Shown here in pieces: positions 51,259 through 58,632 of a DNA stretch of 64,000 nt; position 1 is the stretch's first letter, and the number at the start of each line of letters is the position of its first letter. Made by a program: the position numbers and the translations under genes. This DNA comes from Asticcacaulis solisilvae (lineage in GTDB: Bacteria > Pseudomonadota > Alphaproteobacteria > Caulobacterales > Caulobacteraceae). The DNA lies in contig NZ_JAGGMI010000018.1 in assembly GCF_017875235.1 (NCBI RefSeq), positions 1 to 64,000 of the forward strand, in the 5' to 3' direction. Under the pieces are notes generated by a model that made no database searches, was not told where the DNA came from, and worked only from the letters and a program-made list of their open reading frames with translations.

Positions 51259-51565
51259 GGAGATACCTTCGCGACGCAGTCTGTTTTGCGTCACGCCATT
51301 GCTTTGGAATTTTCAGGGCAGGTGGGCGATCCCTTCGGATCGCGCTCAGGCTTCCAAAGGGAGACGGGGCGGGGGTGTGTTCTTAAAGAACATGTCGCGG
51401 TCTCTCTGTACGGTTAAGGTCCGGCGCGGATAGATCATATCGCTATCGCCGGCAAGTTGGTTTTGAATGAAACGATTTTGTCGCCGCAGGGTGCGGCTTT
51501 TGCGTCACGCATGAAAAAAGCCCTCCGGCGAACCGGAGGGCTTGTCTCTTTTGTGATCCGAAGGC
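51259..51565. other. Intergenic region with the carD terminator
   Basis: This 307-bp gap holds the 5' region of the unknown protein and, at its right end, the carD terminator (51514-51542). No further open frame or RNA is convincing. A GATCATATCGCTATCGCCGGC stretch near 51430 resembles the GCGATATGGCG block of other intergenic repeats only weakly. Confidence 0.5.
51514..51542 (-). terminator. Rho-independent terminator of carD
   Basis: On the minus strand AGCCCTCCGG pairs with CCGGAGGGCT across the tetraloop TTCG (complement of CGAA), followed by TTTTTT (complement of 51514-51519). It sits 24 bp after the carD stop codon. Confidence 0.9.
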
Positions 51566-52084
51566 TTAGGCGGCCTTGGTCAGGTTCTTGTTGAGGATGG
51601 CGACGGCGGCGTCACGATCGATCTTTTCGATGGCGGCGACTTCGCGGGCCATGCGGTCCAGCGCCGATTCATAGAGCTGGCGCTCGGAATAGGATTGTTC
51701 CGGCTGGCTATCCGAGCGGTGCAGGTCGCGGACCACTTCGGCCAGCGAGACCAGGCAGCCCGAATTGATCTTGGCTTCATATTCCTGGGCGCGGCGCGAC
51801 CACATGGTGCGCTTGATACGGGCGCGGCCCTTCAGCGTGACCAGCGCTTGCGACATGACGGCGTCGGCGGCCAGATGGCGCAGACCGGCCGTCTTGGCCT
51901 TCTTGGTGGGGACGCGCAGGGTCATCTTTTCGTGGTCGAAGGTGACGACGTAGACTTCCAGTGTCAGGCCCGCAACTTCCTGGGTCTCGACCGCGGCGAC
52001 CTGACCGACGCCGTGCGCCGGATAGACGACCTTGTCGCCTACGGAGAAATCATGACGGGTGAGGGTAAGGGTATCTGCTGACAT
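51566..52084 (-). CDS. carD: CarD/CdnL-family RNA polymerase-binding regulator
   Basis: A 172-residue CarD-type protein. The N-terminal RNA-polymerase interaction domain is DFSVGDKVVYPAHGVGQVAAVETQEVAGLTLEVYVVTF (about 11-50), homologous to the TRCF RID. The C-terminal helical domain includes MWSRRAQEYEAKINSG and ends KNLTKAA. It stabilises open promoter complexes, especially at rRNA and growth-related promoters. In alphaproteobacteria it is commonly near fdxA, as here, although a DUF1294 gene and a 520-bp gap lie between. The ATG at 52084 is the correct start. Confidence 0.93.
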   Translation of the reverse strand: MSADTLTLTRHDFSVGDKVVYPAHGVGQVAAVETQEVAGLTLEVYVVTFDHEKMTLRVPTKKAKTAGLRHLAADAVMSQALVTLKGRARIKRTMWSRRAQEYEAKINSGCLVSLAEVVRDLHRSDSQPEQSYSERQLYESALDRMAREVAAIEKIDRDAAVAILNKNLTKAA

Positions 52085-52605
52085 CTTTAAAGCCTTTCGC
52101 TTCAAAAGTGGAACAGGGTGGCGAGTACGATGTCTTTCCAACCGTCAGAGGCGCGGGCTTCGGCCGGGGAGGGCTGAAACGCGGACCTTAGGAACGCAAA
52201 AAAACCACGCCGTAGCACAGAATATTCTGCAAAACGGGTGGTGCGCTGACTTCCTGACTTAAGACAAGATTCTCATCCGACCTGTGTCGATGGTGCGCAT
52301 CAGATCCAGGAAAAGCGGAACTGAACGCATGAAACAAACGAAGTTTTGCGTGGAGCGTATGGTCTGTGCCGGTGGCTTTCGAATGAAGGCCAGAGGCGTC
52401 GGGAGGCCGCTGCGACTCTTGCAATACGTTAGGATATATCACAAATTTGCGACAAGATAAAGTCTCGCCCCGGCAGGGGGCGTTCACGTATAAAGACTTT
52501 ATAAGTCAAAGGCATCGCCTGACGAATTGGTATTTTCATACCTTTGGTATCTGCGCGACTCTAAAATATTTTTCATAAAGATCGCTCACGGTCCGCATTA
52601 TAGGG
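52085..52605. other. Long gap upstream of carD, no gene seen
   Basis: This 521-bp stretch is unusually AT-rich near its right end (52440-52600) and is the presumed carD promoter region. A GGTAT-TTTC-ATACC dyad (52529-52542) and a GCCCC-GGCA-GGGGC hairpin (about 52466-52480) are visible. An open frame on the minus strand (52188-52487) has no RBS or recognisable sequence. A small RNA is possible but unsupported. Confidence 0.4.
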
Positions 52606-52896
52606 TTAATGCGTGGCCGCATAGAGCCAAATCAACACAATCCCCAGACTTTGCAGGCCCGCGATCAGGTGCAGCCGCGCCATGAAGGTGTCTTTGCGAC
52701 GCTTGTGACGCACCCATTGCGCCATTAGCAACGACGCGGGCCACGCGCCCAGCATAGCCAACAACAGCAAGGTTTTCTCAGAAATGCGGCGGGAACCGCG
52801 TACCGCTCGGCTCTTGTCGTGAGACCACAGGATCATCGCCATCAGGTTAACGCCTGTAAACCAGACGGCGATAATCACCCACAGGGTCTGCGACAT
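52606..52896 (-). CDS. DUF1294 small membrane protein
   Basis: A 96-residue protein with three hydrophobic segments: WVIIAVWFTGVNLMAMILW, LLLLAMLGAWPASLLMAQWV and LHLIAGLQSLGIVLIWLY. SHDKSRAVRGSRRISEKTLLLLAMLGAWP is the DUF1294 signature (DK...RRI.E..L...A..GG..GA). Function unknown. It starts 20 bp after the fdxA stop and is probably the last gene of the same transcript. The in-frame upstream codons overlap fdxA and are not coding. Confidence 0.8.
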   Translation of the reverse strand: MSQTLWVIIAVWFTGVNLMAMILWSHDKSRAVRGSRRISEKTLLLLAMLGAWPASLLMAQWVRHKRRKDTFMARLHLIAGLQSLGIVLIWLYAATH

Positions 52897-52915
52897 TTCA
52901 ACGCACGGTGTGCGA

Positions 52916-53254
52916 TTACTTGCCGTCGCCGGGCTTTTCGGAGAAGTACTTCTCGAATTTGCCGGTCTCGCGTTCAAATTCTTCGCGGTCGGCGGGCGGG
53001 GTGCCCTTTTCCGAGATGTTCGGCCACACAGCGGCGTACTTGGTGTTGATCTCCAGCCACTTGGTGCCTTCGTCCTCGGTGTCCGGCTTGATCGCGTCCA
53101 CGGGGCATTCCGGCTCGCAGACGCCGCAGTCGATGCATTCGTCCGGATTGATGACCAGGAAGTTTTCGCCTTCGTAGAAGCAGTCGACCGGACACACTTC
53201 CACGCAGTCCATGAACTTGCACTTCACGCAGGGGTCGGTGACGATGTAGGTCAT
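52916..53254 (-). CDS. fdxA: Seven-iron ferredoxin, [3Fe-4S][4Fe-4S]
   Basis: A 112-residue ferredoxin. [47 protein letters not shown] (9-55, by position) holds the cysteines of a 3Fe-4S and a 4Fe-4S cluster, followed by the FdxA-type C-terminal extension [19 protein letters not shown]. It transfers electrons at low potential. It is one possible acceptor for the 2-oxoacid:ferredoxin oxidoreductase encoded at 11271 (inference). It lies between an S4-protein gene and DUF1294/carD. Confidence 0.96.
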   Translation of the reverse strand: MTYIVTDPCVKCKFMDCVEVCPVDCFYEGENFLVINPDECIDCGVCEPECPVDAIKPDTEDEGTKWLEINTKYAAVWPNISEKGTPPADREEFERETGKFEKYFSEKPGDGK

Positions 53255-53361
53255 AACGCTTACAAGCCTTTGGGCATGCCTTCTGGAAATTCGCTGGCGT
53301 CATGCGGCAAAGCTGGGCGAACGTCAAGAGTCAGACGCGCCATTTGTTCTAACGCCACAGT

Positions 53362-53652
53362 TTAGGACGCGGATTCGTTGATTTTATAGAGGGTTTGTGC
53401 CTCGGTCGCCGGGCCGCGCCGTTCCCCGGCATCCAGGATGGTGATGTCGATCAGCCGGGCGCCCAGCGCAAAGATCAGCCGGTCGCCAGGCTTGACAGCT
53501 TGCGAGGCTTTTTCGACGCGCGATACGGCGCCGAAGCGTTCCAGCCGGACATGACCCGACTCGCACATCTTGGCTGACAGGGCGCGCGTCTTGAAGAAAC
53601 GGGCGCGCCACAGCCAGACATCGAGCCGGACGGAGGAGGGATTGTCAGTCAT
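53362..53652 (-). CDS. S4-domain RNA-binding protein (Hsp15-like)
   Basis: A 96-residue basic protein with one S4 domain: VRLDVWLWRARFFKTRALSAKMCESGHVRLERFGAV (8-43, by position). This resembles Hsp15 (HslR), which recycles free 50S subunits carrying nascent chains. In many alphaproteobacteria this gene follows a Suv3-like helicase gene and precedes fdxA and carD; here the helicase is 6 kb away across a plus-strand block. 107 bp separate it from fdxA. Confidence 0.88.
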   Translation of the reverse strand: MTDNPSSVRLDVWLWRARFFKTRALSAKMCESGHVRLERFGAVSRVEKASQAVKPGDRLIFALGARLIDITILDAGERRGPATEAQTLYKINESAS

Positions 53653-53701
53653 GATCCGTGATATTGTGCGCGAACTGAAGAATGTAAAGTGCGTAGCGTA
53701 A

Positions 53702-53785
53702 CCCCTCAGGCTCGCCGCCCGCGCCCAACCTCTCCCCGCTTGAGGGGAGAGGTTGGTTCGCGATAGCGAACCGGGTGAGGGGTGT
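53702..53785. repeat. Palindromic intergenic repeat, type A
   Basis: CCAACCTCTCCCCGCTTGAGGGGAGAGGTTGG is a near-perfect hairpin at about 53728-53759 (stem CCAACCTCTCCCC/GGGGAGAGGTTGG), followed by a second dyad TTCGCGATAGCGAA and GGTGAGGGG. It lies at the left edge of the plus-strand block, just downstream of the divergent S4 gene start. Confidence 0.8.
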
Positions 53786-53897
53786 GTCCACGCAGCGAAA
53801 TAGGGTTGTGATAGCGCTGTCAGGCGGCTATGGTCGCCGCCGGTTGAAACCGATTACAAGAGTGGCTCCACACACGCCGCCGCATGGGAGAAACACG

Positions 53898-56393
53898 ATG
53901 AAACCAGCTTTCAAAAGCTTGCTGACCACCTGCGCCATCATGGCGCTTTGCACCGGAACGGCCTTGGCCGCTCCCAACCTGAAGCTCAACGAAAAGGGCT
54001 ATTTCGAAGCGCCGGGCCTGAACGTCACGGTCTTTGCCGACATCTATCCCGATGGCCACCAGACCGGCGTGACTATTATTCAGCACGGGACGCGAATCGC
54101 CGCCAACGGCGATATCCGCCTGGAACCATCGCCCGGCCAGTGGTCGCCCATGCCGGCCAGCGAAGGCACATTAAGTGTCGACAACGCCACGGGCACCGTT
54201 TCGCAGACCCTGAAATATCCCGACGAGTCCAAGAACCGCAAGGGCTTCAATCCGATTGAGTACCCCGATCTGAATTTCAGCTACAAGGTCCGCGTCACCC
54301 CATTGGAGGGCAATGCCTTCCAGGTCAGTGTCGACCTCGACAAGCCCCTGCCCAAGGAATGGGAAGGTAAGGTCGGCTTCAATTTCGAGCTCTTCCCGGG
54401 GGAACTGTTCGGCAAGGCGTGGCTGATGTCCGATGCCAAGGGGCAGAACCAGGGCGGCATTTTTACGCGCCAGGCCAACGGGCCGATGGAACAGGACGGC
54501 GGCCAGTTGGTCGCGGCGTCCATGGCGCGCGGCAAGACACTGATCGTCGCGCCTGACAATGACCTGCAACGCATTCGCTTCGAGAGCCAGACGGGCGAAC
54601 TGAGCTTGCTCGACGGCCGCGGCAATTTCAACAATGGCTGGTTCATCGTTCGCGAACTGACCAGGCCCGGCGCGACCAAGGACGCCATCACCTGGGTCGT
54701 CACGCCGCATACCGATCCCGACTGGCGCTATAAGCCCGTCGTCCAGGTGTCGCAGGTCGGCTATCGCCCGGGCCAGGAAAAGATCGTCGTCATCGAACAG
54801 GACCCGCGCGACAATGCCGCGCCTCCGGTGACGCTGTACAAGCTGACCGAGACCGGCAAGCAAAAGGTCGCCGATTTCGACACCAAGCACTGGGGCGCTT
54901 TCCTGCGCTATAACTACTTCCGTGCCGACCTGAGCAGCGTGAAGGACCCCGGCATGTATGTCGTCAGCTATCGCGGCCAGGAAACCCACGCCTTCAAGAT
55001 CGGCGAGGACGTCTTCGACCGCCACGTCTGGCAGCCGACCCTGGAGTATTTCCTGCCGGCGCAGATGTGTCACATGGTGGTGAAAGAGAAATACCGCACC
55101 TGGCACGGCATCGACCACCTGGACGACGTGCGCATGGCGCCGGTCAATCTCAACCACTTCGACGGCTATCTGCAGGGCGGATCGACGCTCACCAAGTACC
55201 AACCAGGCGACCACGTGCCGGGTATGGACCGCGGCGGCTGGCACGACGCCGGCGACTATGATCTGCGCGTCGAATCGCAGATGGGCACGGTCTGGCTGCT
55301 GTCGAAGATGGTCGAGGAGTTCAAGCTCGACTACGACGCCACCACGATCGACCAGGAAAAGCGCATCGCCGAGATCCACACGCCGGATGGCAAGAACGAC
55401 GCCCTGCAGCAAATCGAACACGGCCTGTTAAGCGTCGTCGGTGGTTACAACGCCATGGGCCGCACTTATCGCGGCATCATCGAGCCCTATTTGGAGCAAT
55501 ATACCCTTCTCGGCGACGTCACGGTCCAAACTGACAATCTGCGCCATGATCCGGCGCTGAAGGCGGGCGAAAAGACCGGCACGCATTCGTCGCTGACAGA
55601 CGACCGCTGGGTGTTCACCGAGGACAATCCCGATCGCGAACTGGATACCGCCGGCGGGCTGGCGGCCGCGTCGCGCGTCATGAAGACCTATAATCCGCAG
55701 CTGTCGGCCGACTCCCTGAAAGCCGCCCAAGACCTGTATGCCAAGTCCTTTGACCGCGCCAAGAACGTCAAGGCCAAGGTCTTCGCCCTGTCGGAACTGG
55801 CCCAGACGACGCGTGATGCAGGCCTGATCAAGAAGCTGGTCGCCATGAAGGCCGATATCGTCGCCAATATCGACAAGACCGGACCGGGGCTGGCCTCCGC
55901 CATGCCGCTGATCAAGGACAAGGCCTTCCGCCGCGATGTCGCCGCCGCCGTCAAGGCGCATCAGGACAAGCTGGCGAAGGAGGCTTTGGAGACGCCTTAC
56001 GGTGTGCCGTACAAGCCCAATATCTGGGGCGCCGGCTGGCAGATCCAGGAATTCGGCGTCGATCAGTACTTCTTCCGCAAGGCGTGGCCCGAAGCCACTC
56101 CGGTCACGTTGCAGCATGAGGCGCTGAACTTCGTGCTGGGCGTCCACCCGGGCAGCAATACTTGGTCGTTCGCGTCGGGCGTCGGCGCCAACTCGGCCAC
56201 GACCGCCTACGGCACTAACCGCGCCGACTGGAGCTATATCCCGGGCGGTGTGATCTCGGGCACGGCCTTGATCCGGCCCGACCTGCCCGAACTCAAGGTC
56301 TGGCCCTATTTCTGGCAGCAGGGCGAGTACGTCATGGGCGGCGGCGAGACCAACTATATGTTCCTGGTCCTGGCCGCGGCTCACAAGCAATAA
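53898..56393 (+). CDS. Exported GH9-family glycoside hydrolase with N-terminal Ig-like domain
   Basis: An 831-residue protein with a signal peptide (1-24, ending ALA). An N-terminal uncharacterised region (about 25-280) precedes a CelD_N-like Ig module (about 283-372, starting VSQVGYRPGQ). A GH9 catalytic domain follows, with GGWHDAGDYD (447-455; D450 and D453 activate water) and a C-terminal catalytic E817 in GGGETNYMF, also GVHPGSNTWSF. GH9 enzymes cleave beta-1,4-glucans or act as exo-glucosidases. The ATG at 53898 is fixed by GGGAG. It stands alone, and no other cellulase genes are adjacent. Confidence 0.88.
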   Translation: MKPAFKSLLTTCAIMALCTGTALAAPNLKLNEKGYFEAPGLNVTVFADIYPDGHQTGVTIIQHGTRIAANGDIRLEPSPGQWSPMPASEGTLSVDNATGTVSQTLKYPDESKNRKGFNPIEYPDLNFSYKVRVTPLEGNAFQVSVDLDKPLPKEWEGKVGFNFELFPGELFGKAWLMSDAKGQNQGGIFTRQANGPMEQDGGQLVAASMARGKTLIVAPDNDLQRIRFESQTGELSLLDGRGNFNNGWFIVRELTRPGATKDAITWVVTPHTDPDWRYKPVVQVSQVGYRPGQEKIVVIEQDPRDNAAPPVTLYKLTETGKQKVADFDTKHWGAFLRYNYFRADLSSVKDPGMYVVSYRGQETHAFKIGEDVFDRHVWQPTLEYFLPAQMCHMVVKEKYRTWHGIDHLDDVRMAPVNLNHFDGYLQGGSTLTKYQPGDHVPGMDRGGWHDAGDYDLRVESQMGTVWLLSKMVEEFKLDYDATTIDQEKRIAEIHTPDGKNDALQQIEHGLLSVVGGYNAMGRTYRGIIEPYLEQYTLLGDVTVQTDNLRHDPALKAGEKTGTHSSLTDDRWVFTEDNPDRELDTAGGLAAASRVMKTYNPQLSADSLKAAQDLYAKSFDRAKNVKAKVFALSELAQTTRDAGLIKKLVAMKADIVANIDKTGPGLASAMPLIKDKAFRRDVAAAVKAHQDKLAKEALETPYGVPYKPNIWGAGWQIQEFGVDQYFFRKAWPEATPVTLQHEALNFVLGVHPGSNTWSFASGVGANSATTAYGTNRADWSYIPGGVISGTALIRPDLPELKVWPYFWQQGEYVMGGGETNYMFLVLAAAHKQ

Positions 56394-56418
56394 GTCATTG
56401 CTTTTTTGCGCGTAAATG

Positions 56419-56451
56419 AAGGACTCCCAGATGTGCTGTCCGGGAGTCCTT
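56419..56451 (+). promoter_or_regulatory. Hairpin covering the RBS of the ChaA-like gene
   Basis: AAGGACTCCC (56419-56428) and GGGAGTCCTT (56442-56451) form a perfect 10-bp stem with a 13-base loop. The GGGAG in the right arm is the probable ribosome-binding site for the ATG at 56453, so the stem would block translation. It also lies only 25 bp after the GH9 stop codon, so a terminator role is possible. Confidence 0.5.
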
Positions 56452-56452
56452 T

Positions 56453-57544
56453 ATGCTTGCCCTTGCCCGAAAAGAACTGTTCCTGATCATCGCCGCCGTC
56501 GTTGCCGCGGTGGCGCTGCCGATGGAGCACGCCATCACCCATGCGGGGCAGGGGCCGTCGCTGATCGCCGCCATCGCGTTGATCGGGGTTATCATCCTGG
56601 CGTCGCTACGGGTGGCGCATCACGCTGAAATCCTGGCCGAAAAGGTCGGTGAGCCGTACGGCACCATGATCCTGACCCTGTCGGCCGTGCTGGTCGAAGT
56701 GGTGATCCTCGCCATCATGCTGGGCAGCAACGAATCGCCTACCCTGGCCCGCGACACCATCTATTCGGCGGTGATGCTCGACATCAACGGCATTATCGGC
56801 GTCGCCGCCATCCTGGGCGGGCTGAAGCACGGCGAACAGCCTTATAACAATGCGTCCGGCCGGACCTATATCGTCATGATCATGACGGGCATGGGCGTAT
56901 CCATGCTGGTGCCCGAATTCGTGCCGATGGCCAGCTGGCAGGCCTATTCGGTCTTCTCCATCGTCATCATGATCTTCCTCTACGGCATGTTCCTCAGGCT
57001 TCAGACGACGCGGCACAGCTATTTCTTCAGTTATAAATACGAGTCCAAAGGCGAGGACCACCACGATGCGCACGGCGCCGAACCCGTGGGCCGCGCCTGG
57101 CATTCGGTCGTCACCCTGCTCGTCGGCATCGTCCTGATCGGCATCCTGGCCGAAGCCATGTCGAAGACACTGGATGTCGGCCTTGAAGGCACGGGCATAC
57201 CGCCGATCTTTTCGGCGCTGGTGGTGGCGACCATCTCGGCCAGCCCGGAAATCCTGACGGCCCTGCGTGCTGCCCTGGCCAATCGCATGCAGCCGGTCAT
57301 CAATATCGCGCTCGGCGCCTCGCTATCGACCGTGGTGCTGACGGTACCGGTAATCGAGTTTCTGGCGCTGATGCGGGGCCAGCCGATCGTCATGGCCATG
57401 ACGCCGGCCCAGAGCATCATGACCGCCCTGACACTGCTGGTCGCCGCGATCAACCTCAATGACGGCCAGACCAACGCCATCGAAGGCACGACGCATTTTG
57501 TGCTGTTCTGCGCCTTCCTGATGCTGGCCTTTCTCGGCCTGTAA
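56453..57544 (+). CDS. chaA: ChaA-like calcium/sodium:proton antiporter
   Basis: A 363-residue CaCA-family exchanger with about eleven membrane segments. The two inverted alpha repeats are visible: HHAEILAEKVGEPYGTMILTLSAVLVEVVILA (about 56-87, by position; the GEPYGT and E motifs) and VATISASPEILTALRAALANRMQPVINIALGASLSTVVLT (about 262-301, by position). A charged His/Glu/Asp-rich loop (ESKGEDHHDAHGAEP, about 198-212) lies between them. It should export Ca2+ (or Na+/K+) in exchange for protons. Confidence 0.93.
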   Translation: MLALARKELFLIIAAVVAAVALPMEHAITHAGQGPSLIAAIALIGVIILASLRVAHHAEILAEKVGEPYGTMILTLSAVLVEVVILAIMLGSNESPTLARDTIYSAVMLDINGIIGVAAILGGLKHGEQPYNNASGRTYIVMIMTGMGVSMLVPEFVPMASWQAYSVFSIVIMIFLYGMFLRLQTTRHSYFFSYKYESKGEDHHDAHGAEPVGRAWHSVVTLLVGIVLIGILAEAMSKTLDVGLEGTGIPPIFSALVVATISASPEILTALRAALANRMQPVINIALGASLSTVVLTVPVIEFLALMRGQPIVMAMTPAQSIMTALTLLVAAINLNDGQTNAIEGTTHFVLFCAFLMLAFLGL

Positions 57545-57629
57545 GCGGAACCACGTTACGGTAAAACATATCGAATCCTGATTTCGTCTGGGTTGTACTC
57601 TACCTCAGGGCGAAAGCACGGAGCGCGAC

Positions 57630-58007
57630 ATGCCTGTTTCAGCGAAGAACGGCAGGACCCTTGTCCCCGAAATGATGGATGATGCGGTCCTGAAAACGAA
57701 CCTGCTCGATGAAATCATCAAGGGCAGGGACAATATCGCCCGGGTGCTGGACGCGCTTAACCGGCTTTACCGCACCGAGGCGGTCGCCTATCGCCGCCCC
57801 GGGCCAAAGCGCGAATATATCGTATCGAGCGTCATCCTGTCCGACGGTGAAGGCATGGAATCGACCACGGTGGGCTTGCGCGACGAAAGCGGATGGATCT
57901 GCGCCGTCGATATGTATCACGAGCCGCATAAGGCGGCGCGCCTGTTGTCAGAGCAGCTGAAAACCGTCCTGCACGGCACTTCCCGCAGGTCGGCCAACGA
58001 CCACTGA
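57630..58007 (+). CDS. Unknown protein, possibly NTF2-like
   Basis: A 125-residue soluble protein. It starts with an unstructured MPVSAKNGRTLVPEM, then NLLDEIIKGRDNIARVLDALNRLYRTEAVAYRR and a strand region EYIVSSVILSDGEGMESTTVGLRDESGWICAVDMYHEP. This order of a helix then strands could fit an NTF2-like fold, but I see no decisive motif. It sits between chaA and tetR with no evidence of an operon. Confidence 0.5.
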   Translation: MPVSAKNGRTLVPEMMDDAVLKTNLLDEIIKGRDNIARVLDALNRLYRTEAVAYRRPGPKREYIVSSVILSDGEGMESTTVGLRDESGWICAVDMYHEPHKAARLLSEQLKTVLHGTSRRSANDH

Positions 58008-58028
58008 GCCGCGGTAATCACTGCCGGC

Positions 58029-58057
58029 TTGCGCAAATGCGCGCCGTCTAGTATACA
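58029..58057 (+). promoter_or_regulatory. Candidate promoter of tetR giving a leaderless mRNA
   Basis: TTGCGC (58029-58034) and TATACA (58052-58057) are separated by 17 bp, the ideal spacing. Transcription would begin near 58064, within two bases of the ATG at 58066, so the tetR message would have almost no leader. Confidence 0.5.
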
Positions 58058-58065
58058 CTGTATAC
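58051..58065. promoter_or_regulatory. Operator palindrome touching the tetR start codon
   Basis: GTATACA-C-TGTATAC is a perfect 7-bp inverted repeat (15 bp) that ends directly before the ATG at 58066 and covers the candidate -10 box. It is a strong candidate for TetR autorepression. Confidence 0.7.
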
Positions 58066-58632
58066 ATGACGACCGCCGAACGCATTCTGCATTGTGCCCT
58101 GGAAGAACTCGCCGAGCGCGGGCTGGATGGCTTGAGCCTGCGCAGCGTCGGCACAAAGGCCGGCATCACGCCGATGGCGGTCTATCGCCATTACGCCGAC
58201 AAGGCCGACCTGCTGCGCGCGTTGGGAGAGCACGCTTTCGCTGTGTGGCGGGGTCAAGTCGAGGCCATTCCCGGGACGGATGTCCGCCTGTGGCTTGAAG
58301 GCGCCGCGCGCGCCTTTATCGATTTCGCCATGGACGACCCGGCGCTGTTCGATGCCGCTTTCGTGCTCAGGACGGAGGTCGAGCGAATCTACCCGGAGGA
58401 TTTCCGCGCCGGCAAATCGCCGGCGGTCAGCCTTATGGTCGCGCAGTTGACGCGCGGCCAGGCGGAGGGGCTGGTGCGGGCGGGCGATCCGCTTGAAACG
58501 GCCATGGCTGTGTGGGGCGTGTTGCAGGGGCTGATCCAGTTGCACCGCTCGGGCCGCTTCAACATGGCGCGCAAGGATTTCACGGCGCTCTGCCTGCGGT
58601 CGGCGGAACGCGTCTATGCAGTGGGGACATGA
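58066..58632 (+). CDS. TetR-family regulator
   Basis: A 188-residue TetR protein: the DNA-binding domain is AERILHCALEELAERGLDGLSLRSVGTKAGITPMAVYRHYADKADLLRAL (about 4-53, by position), followed by a WHG-type C-terminal domain (VERIYPEDFRAGKSPA). No RBS precedes the ATG; the candidate promoter gives a leaderless mRNA. It overlaps the following CN-hydrolase gene by 4 bp, so both form one autoregulated operon. The ligand is unknown. Confidence 0.9.
   Translation: MTTAERILHCALEELAERGLDGLSLRSVGTKAGITPMAVYRHYADKADLLRALGEHAFAVWRGQVEAIPGTDVRLWLEGAARAFIDFAMDDPALFDAAFVLRTEVERIYPEDFRAGKSPAVSLMVAQLTRGQAEGLVRAGDPLETAMAVWGVLQGLIQLHRSGRFNMARKDFTALCLRSAERVYAVGT

Noticed and set aside
52188-52487. A 99-codon minus-strand frame in the gap before carD
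   Set aside because: No good RBS, unusual composition and no similarity that I recognise; the region is better explained as promoter DNA.
53898-56393. A polysaccharide-utilisation locus around the GH9 hydrolase
   Set aside because: The neighbours are an ion antiporter, an unknown protein and a TetR/CN-hydrolase pair; no SusC/D-type receptor or further sugar hydrolase lies in the block.
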